From: CAUZIZ01 sp965218775
Lineage (GTDB): Bacteria; Acidobacteriota; UBA6911; RPQK01; JAJDTT01
Reading direction: 5' to 3'
DNA length: 64,000 bases
Assembly: GCA_965218775.1 (NCBI GenBank)
Contig: CBDCLS010000006.1
Span: forward strand, 2,356,001-2,420,000
Translations under genes and position numbers: made by a program
The notes under the pieces: generated by a model
What the model saw: the letters and a program-made list of their open reading frames with translations, nothing else
What the model was told of the DNA's origin: nothing
The model's database searches: none
Part shown: positions 20,746 through 29,380 of the stretch, piece by piece
Numbering within the stretch: the stretch's first letter is position 1
How the letters are laid out: each line of letters starts with the position of its first letter

Positions 20746-21371
20746 GACGCCCAAGGGTTCTCCTTGCCGACGATCACGAGATCTTCCTGGACGGGCTGGA
20801 ACGGCTGCTGCTAGACGATTACGAAATCGTCGGGAAAGTGGGGGACGGCCGGGCTCTGGTGGAAGCGGCTCTGGAGCTCCGGCCCGAGGTCATCGTGGTG
20901 GACGTGTCCATGCCTCACCTGAACGGAGTCCAGGCCGCACGGCAGACCAAAGAGAAGGGGCTGGACGCCAAGATCGTCGTGCTGACCATGTACGATGACG
21001 TCGAGTATGCCACGGAAGCTCTGGGGGTAGGTGTCCAGGGCTACGTGCTCAAGCACTCGGCTTCCGCCGAGTTGCTGAGGGCGATTCGCGAAGTACTGAA
21101 GGGCCGGACTTACGTGACCCCCCGCATCGCCGGCGAAGTCTTCGCCACCCTGGCCAAGGGCGAACGGCAAGCCGGGACAAGGCTGTCGTTACGCCAGCGT
21201 GAAGTGTTGCAGTTGCTGGTAGAAGGCCAGTCCGCCAAAGAGATTGCTGGTAACCTCGCCATTTCTCAGCGTACCGTCGAGCACCACAAGTACGGGATGA
21301 TGGAGAGCCTCGGACTCAAGACAAGCGCCGAATTGATCCGTTACGCCATCGAGTCGAAGCTGGTCGTCTGA
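20742..21371 (+). CDS. NarL/FixJ-family response regulator
   Basis: 209 residues. Receiver domain with acidic pair D10/D11, phosphoacceptor D54 in VVDVSMP, T in VVLTMYDD and K in GYVLKHS. A C-terminal LuxR-type helix-turn-helix follows (LSLRQREVLQLLVEGQSAKEIAGNLAISQRTVEHH, given here in part as LSLRQREVLQLL and QRTVEHHK). It begins inside the stop of the histidine kinase gene, so the two form a cognate pair. Target genes are unknown. Its last 14 codons and downstream flank are duplicated at 13524-13653. Confidence 0.92.
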   Translation: MRRPRVLLADDHEIFLDGLERLLLDDYEIVGKVGDGRALVEAALELRPEVIVVDVSMPHLNGVQAARQTKEKGLDAKIVVLTMYDDVEYATEALGVGVQGYVLKHSASAELLRAIREVLKGRTYVTPRIAGEVFATLAKGERQAGTRLSLRQREVLQLLVEGQSAKEIAGNLAISQRTVEHHKYGMMESLGLKTSAELIRYAIESKLVV

Positions 21372-21453
21372 GGCTTGCCCCGGTCCATATTGTTCAGTGC
21401 CGCCCCTCCGTGACAACCTTCATCAGGAAACTAGAATATCCAACCTGTATAGG
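21325..21453 (+). repeat. Source copy of the duplicated regulator tail
   Basis: Partner of 13524-13653. It covers the last codons of the response regulator and about 80 bases beyond. The match ends at CAACCTGTATAGG, immediately next to the truncated kinase fragment. Confidence 0.8.
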
Positions 21454-21530
21454 CAGGATCTTCAGCGCCACCTCTCGGCCCAAACGGGTATCCGTGGCGC
21501 GGTAGACGACGCCCATGCCGCCCTCACTTA
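21454..21530 (-). pseudogene. Kinase fragment (N-lobe) distal to nested insertions
   Basis: On the minus strand reads LSEGGMGVVYRATDTRLGRE-like sequence followed by VALKILP, i.e. the glycine-rich loop and catalytic-lysine strand of a serine/threonine kinase. It ends at the repeat boundary at 21453. Its 5' neighbour, the first 15 codons of the same gene, lies at 23869-23914 on the far side of a MITE and an IS1380-like element. Confidence 0.8.
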
Positions 21531-21531
21531 G

Positions 21532-22173
21532 GGTCTGCGCAAGAATAACTTGGTAGAATTGGCGCTCAGATTTGCACCAGATTTGGCCGCGAACGATTGA
21601 GCGAAACCGCAGGCGTAGCCGGGTCTACGTTGAGGATTTCGCGATTGAGGAGCGGCCGAAGATGGTGTGAAAATGAGATGCCAAAATGCCAAGTTATTTT
21701 TGCGCAGACCCTTAGTACACGATTCCATAAATACGGTGACGTTTGCAGATGGGGCTTGTGAGGCGAGATCAAGGCGGGAGGAGGAAGTCGATGCTTGGCC
21801 ATCTTCGACGACGACCAACGCAGCGATCGTCCACAACCCCCATCTGCCCTGCGGGTGGCGACGGGACGGGCCGATTTCTTTGTCACTCCTCCTCCTCCAC
21901 TATGGCCAGGCATGGCGTTCGTCGTTGTTTCGCGAACTCGACCCGTCGCGCTCGCTAGGCGCGAGCGACGCGCATACCCGCTGCGGTATGTAAGGAGCGA
22001 GTAACAACGCCAGCGTGCCTGCGGACCCCAGCCCGCAGGGGCGCGGCGGCGCGGGGGCATCTGCTTTGTTGCCGCTCCTGGAAGATGCGCAGCGGCATCG
22101 CCTGCGTCGCGGCGCCTCCCATCTGCCCCCACCGCGCTCGCGCCAAAGTGCATCGGTTACTTCCTGACAGACC
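21532..22173. mobile_element. MITE-like composite flanked by CTTAG
   Basis: Both ends begin GGTCTG when read inward (GGTCTGCGCAAGAATAAC and GGTCTGTCAGGAAG), and CTTAG flanks it at 21527-21531 and 22174-22178. An inner unit, 21532-21710, is itself bounded by 22-base inverted repeats (GGTCTGCGCAA(G/A)AATAACTT) with another CTTAG at 21711-21715. The interior has a block (about 21745-21845) nearly identical to part of the MITE at 55734-56005 in reverse, and a palindromic stretch (CGCATACCCGCTGCGGTATG). No credible gene; a 195-codon antisense frame is low complexity. Confidence 0.65.
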
Positions 22174-22178
22174 CTTAG

Positions 22179-23868
22179 CCCGGATTTCTCAAGGATAAGA
22201 AAAAGCAGTCAGCTCAATGTGGTATAAAGTCTGTGTTAACAAAGACTTAACAAACACAAGGAGCTGACTACTATGACGACAGAGTGTATCGCTTCTAAGC
22301 TGGAGTTTCAAGGGCTGGAGGGTCGCCGAGTGGAGGCAGAATTCAACGGGGGACAGATCACTTCAGACGCCGGAGGGTTGCTGTTACGGGAGGTGGAGAG
22401 CCGCTATGGGTTCATTAGCGGCTTGGCCGCCTGCTTTGGGGACCGGCGCGATCCTCGCTTCACCGAGTTCAGTGTGGAGGAACTGGTGGGGCAGCGGATT
22501 TACGGACTGGCCCTAGGCTATGAGGATGTCAACGATCATGAGGAGCTCCGGGCAGATCCGCTGATGGCGGTGTTGGTCGGCAAGGAAGATCCCTTGGGGA
22601 GGGATCGGCGAGCGGAAGCGGATCGAGGCAAGGCGTGTGCGGGCAAGAGCACCCTCAATCGTTTGGAGTTGTCCTCGGTGACGCAGGATAAATATCGCAA
22701 GACGCCGGTGGATGAAGCCGCGGTCGAAGCGTTTTTGGTGGAGCAGTTCATTCGGGTGCGAGGCGGGAAACCGAAGGAGTTGGTCTTGGACCTGGATGCG
22801 ACGGATGATCCGCTGCACGGAGAACAGGAGGGTCGTTTCTACCATGGCTACTACCGGTGTTACTGCTACCTGCCGCTGTATGTGTTTTGCGAGGGGTATG
22901 TGCTGGGGGCCAAGCTGCGGGTGTCGAACCTGGATGGCTCCGAAGGAGCGGTCCAGGAGATGGAGCGGATGGTGGGACAACTGCGGGCGAAGTGGCCGAA
23001 GGTCCGCATTACTCTGCGGGCGGACAGCAGCTTTGCCCGCGAGGCGTTGATGAAATGGTGTGAGGAGCATCGAGTGGATTACGTCTTCGGTCTGGCCCGC
23101 AATCAGCGCTTAGAGGGGGCCCTGGAGTCCGAGTTGGAACAGGCCCAGGCACTGCAACAAGCCAACGGCAGCAGCGCCCGAGTCTACAAGGACTTTCGTT
23201 ACCAGACGCGCAAAAGCTGGAGTCAAGAGCGGCGAGTGGTGGGCAAGGCCGAGTACACGGGTAAGGGATCCAATCCCCGCTTTGTCGTCACCTCGCTGGG
23301 AGCGAAGCGGTGGCCCGCCCAAAAGCTGTACGAGGAGCTGTACTGCGCGCGAGGGGAAGCGGAGAATCGGATTAAGGAGCAGCAGCTAGAGCTGTTTGCC
23401 GATCGGACCTCGACGCACCGCATGAAGAGCAATCAGCTGCGCCTGTGGTTTTCCTCGGTGGCTTACAATCTGCTGCACACGCTCAGGTGTGTCGCTTTGA
23501 AGGGGACCCAGTGGGCGAAGGCGCAATGCCAGACGATTCGCCTCAAACTGTTGAAGATAGGAGGCCAGATTCGGGTCAGTGTCCGACGGGTGAGCTTGTC
23601 GCTGAGCGAGGGTTATCCTTACCAAACACTCTACGCCCAAACCTTGGCCCAGCTTCAACAGCTCGGCTGAGCCAAGGAAAGTCGGAAATCCCAGCCGTCT
23701 GCAACTGAGGCGCCTGAGGTGTGTCTGAAAAACCGGTTTTCCGCGCTCGACACAGGCCTCACGACGCCTGTCGTACTCTGCACCGCCCTCAGCGGCGCCT
23801 TTGACCCAGACCGGCGTCGAGAAATCGACTAAAATCGCCCTTTCGGCTTTCTCCTTGAGAAATCCGGG
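22179..23868 (+). mobile_element. IS1380-like insertion sequence, copy 1 (1690 bp)
   Basis: Inverted ends CCCGGATTTCTCAAGGA. Target duplication TTAG at 22175-22178 and 23869-23872. Carries one transposase gene. A second copy of exactly the same length lies inverted at 34929-36618. It was inserted into the target duplication at the edge of the CTTAG-flanked MITE, which itself had entered a kinase gene. Confidence 0.92.
22273..23670 (+). CDS. IS1380-family transposase, copy 1
   Basis: 465 residues, starting ATG after AAGGAG. Core motifs of the IS1380 DDE family: FNGGQITSDAGGLLLRE near the N-terminus, LVLDLDATDDPLHGEQEG (first acidic residues, about 175), ITLRADSSFAREALM (second Asp) and ARGEAENRIKEQQLELFADRTS (Glu). 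The length fits the family. It differs from copy 2 at only a few residues, for example FISGL versus FIRGL. No stop or frameshift; likely functional. Confidence 0.93.
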   Translation: MTTECIASKLEFQGLEGRRVEAEFNGGQITSDAGGLLLREVESRYGFISGLAACFGDRRDPRFTEFSVEELVGQRIYGLALGYEDVNDHEELRADPLMAVLVGKEDPLGRDRRAEADRGKACAGKSTLNRLELSSVTQDKYRKTPVDEAAVEAFLVEQFIRVRGGKPKELVLDLDATDDPLHGEQEGRFYHGYYRCYCYLPLYVFCEGYVLGAKLRVSNLDGSEGAVQEMERMVGQLRAKWPKVRITLRADSSFAREALMKWCEEHRVDYVFGLARNQRLEGALESELEQAQALQQANGSSARVYKDFRYQTRKSWSQERRVVGKAEYTGKGSNPRFVVTSLGAKRWPAQKLYEELYCARGEAENRIKEQQLELFADRTSTHRMKSNQLRLWFSSVAYNLLHTLRCVALKGTQWAKAQCQTIRLKLLKIGGQIRVSVRRVSLSLSEGYPYQTLYAQTLAQLQQLG

Positions 23869-23914
23869 TTAGCTTCGCCGTGATCTTGTAACGATTAATG
23901 CTTCGGCCTAGCAA
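23869..23914 (-). pseudogene. Kinase N-terminal fragment upstream of IS1380 copy 1
   Basis: From a TTG start at 23914 the minus strand reads MLGRSINRYKITAKL, the standard opening of acidobacterial serine/threonine kinases, then runs into the IS end. Deleting everything between the CTTAG copies joins it in frame to SEGGMGVVYRATD at 21454-21530. Confidence 0.75.
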
Positions 23915-24303
23915 AGAGCCTCCAGGATACGGGGGAGCTGCTGACCAAATACTAGTCTGCTGGGCTCGCTGTCGCTTCCGCGCAGAGACGATATCAAAAC
24001 CGTCCTTTGCGCTCCGGCGGACCAGGACATGATTTCCCCAGGGCGCCAAGGTTGACGCCGCCTCATGGGTTGCCCATAGTCAACATGGTGTGCCTTGGCC
24101 TCCTGACGCCGTGGCTATGAGGAGTGCTCCGTGGAGCCTATAGGGCCCGCTCTCGGACCTTTTGCGACACCGTCTGGCGATCCCAGGGGCGGGCCAGGGT
24201 AAGCTGGTTGACATAGCGCTCCATAGGGATGGCTATCCGGGGCCCCGTACCCCAGTCCCAGATGGGACCCCACGGCAAGTGATGCCCATGCCACGGAGTC
24301 AGC
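23915..24303. other. Non-coding gap before symporter pair
   Basis: About 390 bases. Upstream sequence of the former kinase gene and the leader of the symporter operon. A minus-strand frame (TPWHGHHLPWGPIWDWGTG...) is open for about 55 codons but I cannot match it to a family. GGAG at about 24295 is the likely ribosome site for the GTG start at 24304. Confidence 0.35.
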
Positions 24304-25830
24304 GTGCTGAATAAGACCCCTGGGGACGGATTAGCCCTCATCGACTGGACCATCATTCTCCTCTACGCCCTGGGTACCATCGCCCTGGGCTACTACTATG
24401 GTCGCCGCCAGACCACCGCCAAGGAGTACTTTACGGGAAGTGGGCGGATGAATCCGATCCTGATCGGATTCTCCATGTTTGCCACCCTGTTGAGCACCAT
24501 CTCCTATCTGGCCGTGCCCGGAGAAGCTATCGGAAAGGGTCCGGGGGGGATGCTCAACTTCCTGGCCGTTCCCTTCATCTACGTGGTCGTCGCCTACGCC
24601 TTCATCCCGGTCTACATGAGAAGCCGGGTGATGAGCGCTTATGAGTTCTTGGAAGAGCGACTCGGTCTCAGGATCCGCTTGCTGGGAGCGGTGCTGTTCC
24701 TTCTGGTGCGGCTCATCTGGATGTCGCTTCTGGTCTATCTCTCGGCCAAGGCCATGACCATCATGATGGGCGTGGATGAGTCTTGGATTCCCGTGATTAC
24801 CCTCTTCACCGGACTGGTGGCCGTCCTCTACACCTCCCTGGGAGGCCTGCGGGTGGTGGTCGTTACCGACACCTTCCAGACGCTTCTCATGCTGGGGGGT
24901 GCTTGTCTGGTCATCGGCATCGTGACCTACAACCTGGGTGGGCTGGGATGGGTTCCCACCACCTGGCAGTCCCACTGGGACAGCCAGCCTCTGTTCAGTT
25001 TCGATCCCGGGGTCCGGATCAGTGTGTTGGGATCCATCTTCTACGTCTTCGTGCTGTCGGTTTGCCTCGCCGGAGGCGATCAGACCATGGTTCAGCGATT
25101 CATGGCTACGAAGGATACCCGGGCGGCCAGACGAGCCTACCTGGCCAATCACATCGTGGGTTTGACCATCGTGATCGCCCTCTGGGTGGTAGGGTTCGCC
25201 CTGCTGGGATTCTTCCAGGTTTACCCTGAGCGCCTGCCGGACGGGATCGATCTAGCCCAGAACGGAGACAAGGTTTTTCCCTACTACATCGCCTTCATGT
25301 TGCCTCCCGGCATTTCGGGTCTGGTGGTAGTCGCCATGTTCGCGGCCGCCATGTCCAGTATCGATTCGGGTGTGAATTCCATTACGGCCGTGGTGAGCCG
25401 GGACTTTCTGGAGCGCTTCGGGAGGCTCCCGGAGGATGAGCGAAAACGCACGCGCATGGCCAAGATCATGGCCTTCGGCATCGGCGCCGTCATTGTGGTG
25501 GGCAGTTCCTTTCTGGACAGTGTCCCGGGGAACATCTGGGCGGTGAGCAACAAGACCTCGTCCTTGCTGACAGCACCCATCTTCGGGCTGTTCTTCTTCG
25601 CCTTCTTCGTGCCCTTTGCCAGGCCTCTAGGTGTGGGCGTGGGGGCGATCCTCGGGATCGCGGTGGCCATCCTGACCGCCTTCTCAGGCCTTATTTTCGG
25701 GATGAATCCTGCGACCGGCGAAGACCCGGTCAGTTTCATGTGGGTGGCTCCGGCTTCATTGGCCGTGAATCTTCCAGTGGGTACGCTGATCAGCTACTGG
25801 CAGCACCGGCGGGCTAGGCGCGCGGTCTAG
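24304..25830 (+). CDS. Sodium:solute symporter (SSS/SLC5-like), copy 1
   Basis: 508 residues, about 13 predicted membrane helices. SSS-family signatures: YYYGRRQTTAKEYFTGSGRM after helix 1, FATLLSTISYLAVPGEA (sodium-site helix), YTSLGGLRVVVVTDTFQ, GGDQTMVQRFMATKD and AMFAAAMSSIDSGVNSITAVVSRDF. The gene sits in the inner membrane and would couple uptake of an organic solute or anion to sodium entry; the substrate cannot be read from sequence. GTG start with GGAG six bases upstream. A paralogue follows after 59 bases, so they probably form an operon produced by tandem duplication. Confidence 0.88.
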   Translation: MLNKTPGDGLALIDWTIILLYALGTIALGYYYGRRQTTAKEYFTGSGRMNPILIGFSMFATLLSTISYLAVPGEAIGKGPGGMLNFLAVPFIYVVVAYAFIPVYMRSRVMSAYEFLEERLGLRIRLLGAVLFLLVRLIWMSLLVYLSAKAMTIMMGVDESWIPVITLFTGLVAVLYTSLGGLRVVVVTDTFQTLLMLGGACLVIGIVTYNLGGLGWVPTTWQSHWDSQPLFSFDPGVRISVLGSIFYVFVLSVCLAGGDQTMVQRFMATKDTRAARRAYLANHIVGLTIVIALWVVGFALLGFFQVYPERLPDGIDLAQNGDKVFPYYIAFMLPPGISGLVVVAMFAAAMSSIDSGVNSITAVVSRDFLERFGRLPEDERKRTRMAKIMAFGIGAVIVVGSSFLDSVPGNIWAVSNKTSSLLTAPIFGLFFFAFFVPFARPLGVGVGAILGIAVAILTAFSGLIFGMNPATGEDPVSFMWVAPASLAVNLPVGTLISYWQHRRARRAV

Positions 25831-25889
25831 CGCAAGTTGTGTACTGATAACGCCCCAGCTGCAAGAGGACGCGCGCACGAACCAGTCTC

Positions 25890-27404
25890 ATGAACACAAT
25901 GGCGGGCGGCTTGGGTTTCATCGATTGGGGAATCATTGTCCTCTACGGTTTGGCAACCCTCACCCTGGGCTACTACTACGGCCGTCGCCAGACGACGCTT
26001 CAGGAATACTTCACTGGTAGTGGACGGATGAATCCGACCCTGGTCGGGTGTTCCATGTTTGCCACGCTCCTGAGCACTATTTCCTACTTGTCAGTATCCG
26101 GGGAGGCCATTAGCAAGGGGCCGGCCGGGATGGCCAACCTCCTCTCTCTCCCCCTGACCTTCCTAATCGTGGCCTACGTGTTCATCCCGGTATTCATGCG
26201 CAACCGCGTGACCAGTGCCTATGAGCTCCTGGAAGCCCGGTTGGGTCTGGGCATCCGTATGTTGGGTGCCGTCATGTTTCTTGTGCTTCAGCTGATCTCC
26301 ATGTCGATGCTGCTCTACCTCACGGCCAAGGCCATGAGCATTATTCTCGGCCTGGACGAGTCTTCGATTCCCTGGATCGCCTTCCTCACAGGGCTCGTCG
26401 CCGTGATCTACACTTCTCTGGGCGGCCTCAGGGCGGTGGTCATAACCGACACGCTCCAGGGGCTTCTCATGCTGGGAGGTGCTTGGATGGTCGTCGCCAT
26501 CGTGACCTATCGGATGGGTGGCCTGGGGTGGGTCCCCACCTCCTGGCAGCCTCACTGGGATGATCAACCTCTGTTTAGCTTCGATCCCTCGGTACGAATG
26601 AGCGTAGGGGGAGCCATCCTCTACTCAATCGTTCTTTCTGTCTCCGCATTTGGCAGCAACCAGACGATGATCCAGCGATTCATGGCCACCACCGATGTCA
26701 AGTCTGCCCGGCGCTCTCTTCTGGCCAGTCAGGTGGCCAATGTCGTGGTCGTGCTCACTCTTTGGATTGCTGGTTTTGCCCTGCTGGGATTCTTCCAGGA
26801 GCATTCCCACCTCCTGCCGGTTGGCATTGATACGGATCAGAACGGAGATAAGGTTTTTCCCTATTTCATCGCCTTCCTGCTTCCCCCCGGGGCCTCGGGT
26901 CTGGTCGTCGTCGCCATGTTTGCGGCTGGAATGTCCAGCATCGATTCGGGAGTTAATTCAATCACGGCCGTCATCAACAAGGACTTTCTGGAGCGCTTCG
27001 GGAGACAGCCGGCCACCCAGTACGCACGCACCCGCTTGGCCAAGGTCCTGGCCCTTGGCATCGGATTCTTCGTTATCTTGGGCAGCTCCTTCCTGGAGCG
27101 GGTGCCGGGAAACATCTGGGCAGTGGGCGAGAAGGCCTCATTGCTGGTAACCCCCCTTTTCGCCCTGTTTGTCTTTGCCCTCTTCGTACCTTTCGCTACA
27201 CCGGTAGGGGTGATGGCAGGCGCTGTCAGCGGCATCGCTACAGCTGTAACAATTGCTTTTTCGGGCCCCATCTTCGGGCTGGATGCTACCACCGGGAGCG
27301 ATCCCGTCAGCTTCATCTGGATCGCCCCCGTGGCCCTGGCAGTAAACTTGCTGGTAGGCACCCTAGCCAGCGTGGCCTTGGGGTCCTCGGGAGCCAGGAA
27401 ATGA
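25890..27404 (+). CDS. Sodium:solute symporter (SSS/SLC5-like), copy 2
   Basis: 504 residues, clearly paralogous to the preceding gene over its whole length: GYYYGRRQTTLQEYFTGSGR, FATLLSTISYLSVSGEA, YTSLGGLRAVVITDTLQ, NQTMIQRFMATTD and GMSSIDSGVNSITAVINKDF. About 13 membrane helices. The divergence is concentrated in helices 3-5 and the C-terminus, which could mean different substrate ranges, but no substrate is assignable. No strong ribosome site is seen before ATG 25890; translation may depend on coupling to the first gene. Confidence 0.88.
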   Translation: MNTMAGGLGFIDWGIIVLYGLATLTLGYYYGRRQTTLQEYFTGSGRMNPTLVGCSMFATLLSTISYLSVSGEAISKGPAGMANLLSLPLTFLIVAYVFIPVFMRNRVTSAYELLEARLGLGIRMLGAVMFLVLQLISMSMLLYLTAKAMSIILGLDESSIPWIAFLTGLVAVIYTSLGGLRAVVITDTLQGLLMLGGAWMVVAIVTYRMGGLGWVPTSWQPHWDDQPLFSFDPSVRMSVGGAILYSIVLSVSAFGSNQTMIQRFMATTDVKSARRSLLASQVANVVVVLTLWIAGFALLGFFQEHSHLLPVGIDTDQNGDKVFPYFIAFLLPPGASGLVVVAMFAAGMSSIDSGVNSITAVINKDFLERFGRQPATQYARTRLAKVLALGIGFFVILGSSFLERVPGNIWAVGEKASLLVTPLFALFVFALFVPFATPVGVMAGAVSGIATAVTIAFSGPIFGLDATTGSDPVSFIWIAPVALAVNLLVGTLASVALGSSGARK

Positions 27405-27570
27405 GCACATCTTCTTATGCCCGGACCCGACGGAGACTTGGAGTTAGACTTGTCTGTGTCAGTTGACTGGAGGCCTCTCGGTCTTCGCTCCCTAACGACA
27501 CAAGGAGAAAGCGCCACCAATTCCCGCCCGAGCCGAGATCTACTCCGTCTTCAACTCGGAGTCCCCCGCC

Positions 27571-27681
27571 CGAGGCCTCCGGAGTCGTACTTGTACAGTA
27601 CGTCGAGGAGGCCGACCGAGCGAAACACAGCCAGGGCGGATGATTGCGGCGACGTAGTAGACCGGCGATGAGAAATGCGGG
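27571..27681. mobile_element. Left-truncated MITE with IS1380-like end
   Basis: Nearly identical, in reverse, to the half of the MITE at 28955-29129 that begins CCCGCATTTCTCATCGCC. Its intact end (GGCGATGAGAAATGCGGG) abuts TTAG at 27682-27685. The other end is lost. Confidence 0.7.
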
Positions 27682-27683
27682 TT

Positions 27684-27850
27684 AGCCTGGAAATCGGCGA
27701 CACGACCATCTGGCGAGGCGAGGGCCTGCGCATCCGCAAAGACACCGAGGGCATGATCCGAATCTTCCCTGGCATGCGGGGGAAGGTGATCACGAGAAGT
27801 GAGAATCTTCTAGGTCGTGCTGCACGAAGGGCTGGACTTACAATCAGTGC
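27684..27850 (+). pseudogene. Relic 2 of the GDTIIWRREG small-protein gene
   Basis: Reads LEIGDTTIWRGEGLRIRKD, EGMIRIFPGMRGKVI and SENLLGRAARRAGL, then loses similarity. It starts directly at the end of the truncated MITE, which appears to have removed its N-terminus. Compare 9091-9333 and 29186-29371. Confidence 0.5.
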
Positions 27851-27862
27851 TGCACCCGGCTG

Positions 27863-28702
27863 TCATGGAGCCTGGTAAAGGAGCACCTCGGCTTCCGCCT
27901 GCGCTGCACTTGTCAGGTCGAAGGAACGGAGTGAACCTGCCTCGCGTGAGGCAAAGCTTCTGTAATGACTATCGGTCGCTTCTTGCCGTCGGTCAGCTAT
28001 TCGGATCAGAGTGTCCTCCTGGTCCGCGCGTTTCCCCAGAAAGTACCCGGCGACGGCTCCGCCCGTTACTACAAGCATGCTTTCCATCATGCGCCGAGAA
28101 TCCGAAACCGAGAGTCTGCTGTCGCTGATAGCGTAGAGGAAGTAGGCAAACAGACCCAGAACGCCTCCCGCTGTTATCCCAATGGTTCGCCACAACACGG
28201 ACCTGAGTTCCTTTAGTTGAACCTGATGGATCAAGGATCGAGGAACCAGAGTTTGACCTTTCGGGAAACGCTCACTGTCCGGAGTCTTGCTGATCTTCAT
28301 CAACAGTCCGTCGGGGGTGACAGAGATCGCCTTGCCCTTGATCTCGACTCCATCGGCGAGAATCACGGAGACCTTCTTTCCCTCGACGCGCCCGGGCAAG
28401 CTACTCCAAGCGAACAGAGTTGAGTTCCTCCCGCTTTGTGGGTTCTGCTGCACAATCCGAGACACGTCGGCCTTCGGAATCGTTAATTCGGCTCCCTCCT
28501 GGGTCTGGACGGTCAGAGTGATTGATTCGGCATTCTTGAAGGTATATTGCCTCTCGCCTCCGGATTTGAAAGCGATTGTAATCAAGGCACCGTCTAACGC
28601 CGCATCAACTTTTTCCCAGCGTCCCGGGATCACTCCCGCTTGCAGGAAGGTGGTGAGTAGGACAAACCCGACAGCTACGCCGATGTAAGTTTTAGCTTTC
28701 AT
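27863..28702 (-). CDS. Exported/membrane protein of unknown function
   Basis: 279 residues from ATG 28702 (MKAKTYIGVAVGFVLLTTFLQAG is a good signal peptide or anchor); the frame is open 46 codons further upstream but lacks hydrophobic or family features there. The central part is beta-rich (GALITIAFKSGGERQYTFKN, VSVILADGVEIKGKAISVTPDG), resembling domains that read small RNA-binding-like barrels in exported form, but I do not assign one. Two further hydrophobic stretches (ITAGGVLGLFAYFLYAI and MLVVTGGAVAGYFLGKRAD) near residues 175-230 suggest membrane insertion. The last 20 residues include ASREAGSLRSFD. Function unknown. Confidence 0.6.
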   Translation of the reverse strand: MKAKTYIGVAVGFVLLTTFLQAGVIPGRWEKVDAALDGALITIAFKSGGERQYTFKNAESITLTVQTQEGAELTIPKADVSRIVQQNPQSGRNSTLFAWSSLPGRVEGKKVSVILADGVEIKGKAISVTPDGLLMKISKTPDSERFPKGQTLVPRSLIHQVQLKELRSVLWRTIGITAGGVLGLFAYFLYAISDSRLSVSDSRRMMESMLVVTGGAVAGYFLGKRADQEDTLIRIADRRQEATDSHYRSFASREAGSLRSFDLTSAAQAEAEVLLYQAP

Positions 28703-28954
28703 CTTTTGTACCTGCAGAGCGGACCTGTGATTTTTCGCAGCGGTTCGGCTCAGACGTTGCGCACAGAGCAGCCGTTCGCGGCTCCGTCTAGGTACCTCTT
28801 TGGGGCGTTTGGGCTCATTACGTAGATCGGTGCACTTCACGCTTCCCGAACTGTATCTGAACGCCGACGTGGACCGGGAACTGCGGGTGGAGGTGCCGGA
28901 TGCTTTGAGCCATCTCGTCCGCCCTATTCCCGGGAATCAGGGGATTGCAATTAA

Positions 28955-29129
28955 CCCGCATTTCTCATCGCCGGTCTACTACGTCGCCGCAATCATCCGC
29001 CCTGGCTATGTTTCGCTCGGTCGGCCTCCTCGACGTACTGTACAAGTACGACTGCGGAGGCCTCGGTCGCAAGCCTTGCCAGGACGGCCCTTGCGACGCC
29101 TCGCTACGACAGGCGATGAGAAATGCGGG
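28955..29129. mobile_element. Complete 175-bp MITE with IS1380-like ends
   Basis: Perfect 18-base inverted ends CCCGCATTTCTCATCGCC, flanked by TTAA (28951-28954) and CTAA (29130-29133). The outer ends differ from the IS1380-like element (CCCGGATTTCTCAAGG) by one base in the first twelve, suggesting that this IS or a relative mobilises it. No coding capacity. Confidence 0.8.
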
Positions 29130-29185
29130 CTAATCTTGCAGATTCCCAGTCTCCATCCTTACCTGTAATAAAGGCCGATGCTGCC

Positions 29186-29371
29186 ATGGACCACTGGAAG
29201 GCACCCCTGGACCTGGAAATCGGCGACACGATCATCTGGCGACGCGAAGGCACGCGGATCCGTAGCGACAAGGAGGGCATGATCCTGATCTCCCCTGGGA
29301 AGAGGGGGAAGGTGATCAAGAGGAGGGAGAATCTCTTAGCTCGTGCAGCAAGGAAGGAGGGTCTGCCCATC
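29186..29371 (+). pseudogene. Relic 3 of the GDTIIWRREG small-protein gene
   Basis: The best-preserved N-terminus: ATG 29186, MDHWKAPLDLEIGDTIIWRR, EGTRIRSDKEGMILISPGKR, ENLLARAARKEGLPI. It then runs into the kelch gene tail without the FENGFRLVVDSWEKFERVE ending seen at 9333. About 60 codons survive. The parent protein family is not known to me. Confidence 0.5.
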
Positions 29372-29380
29372 CGGTTGGCG

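Noticed and set aside
21566..22153. 195-codon minus-strand ORF
   Set aside because: Lies wholly within a MITE, Arg/Pro/Ala-rich, typical of spurious frames in palindromic repeats.
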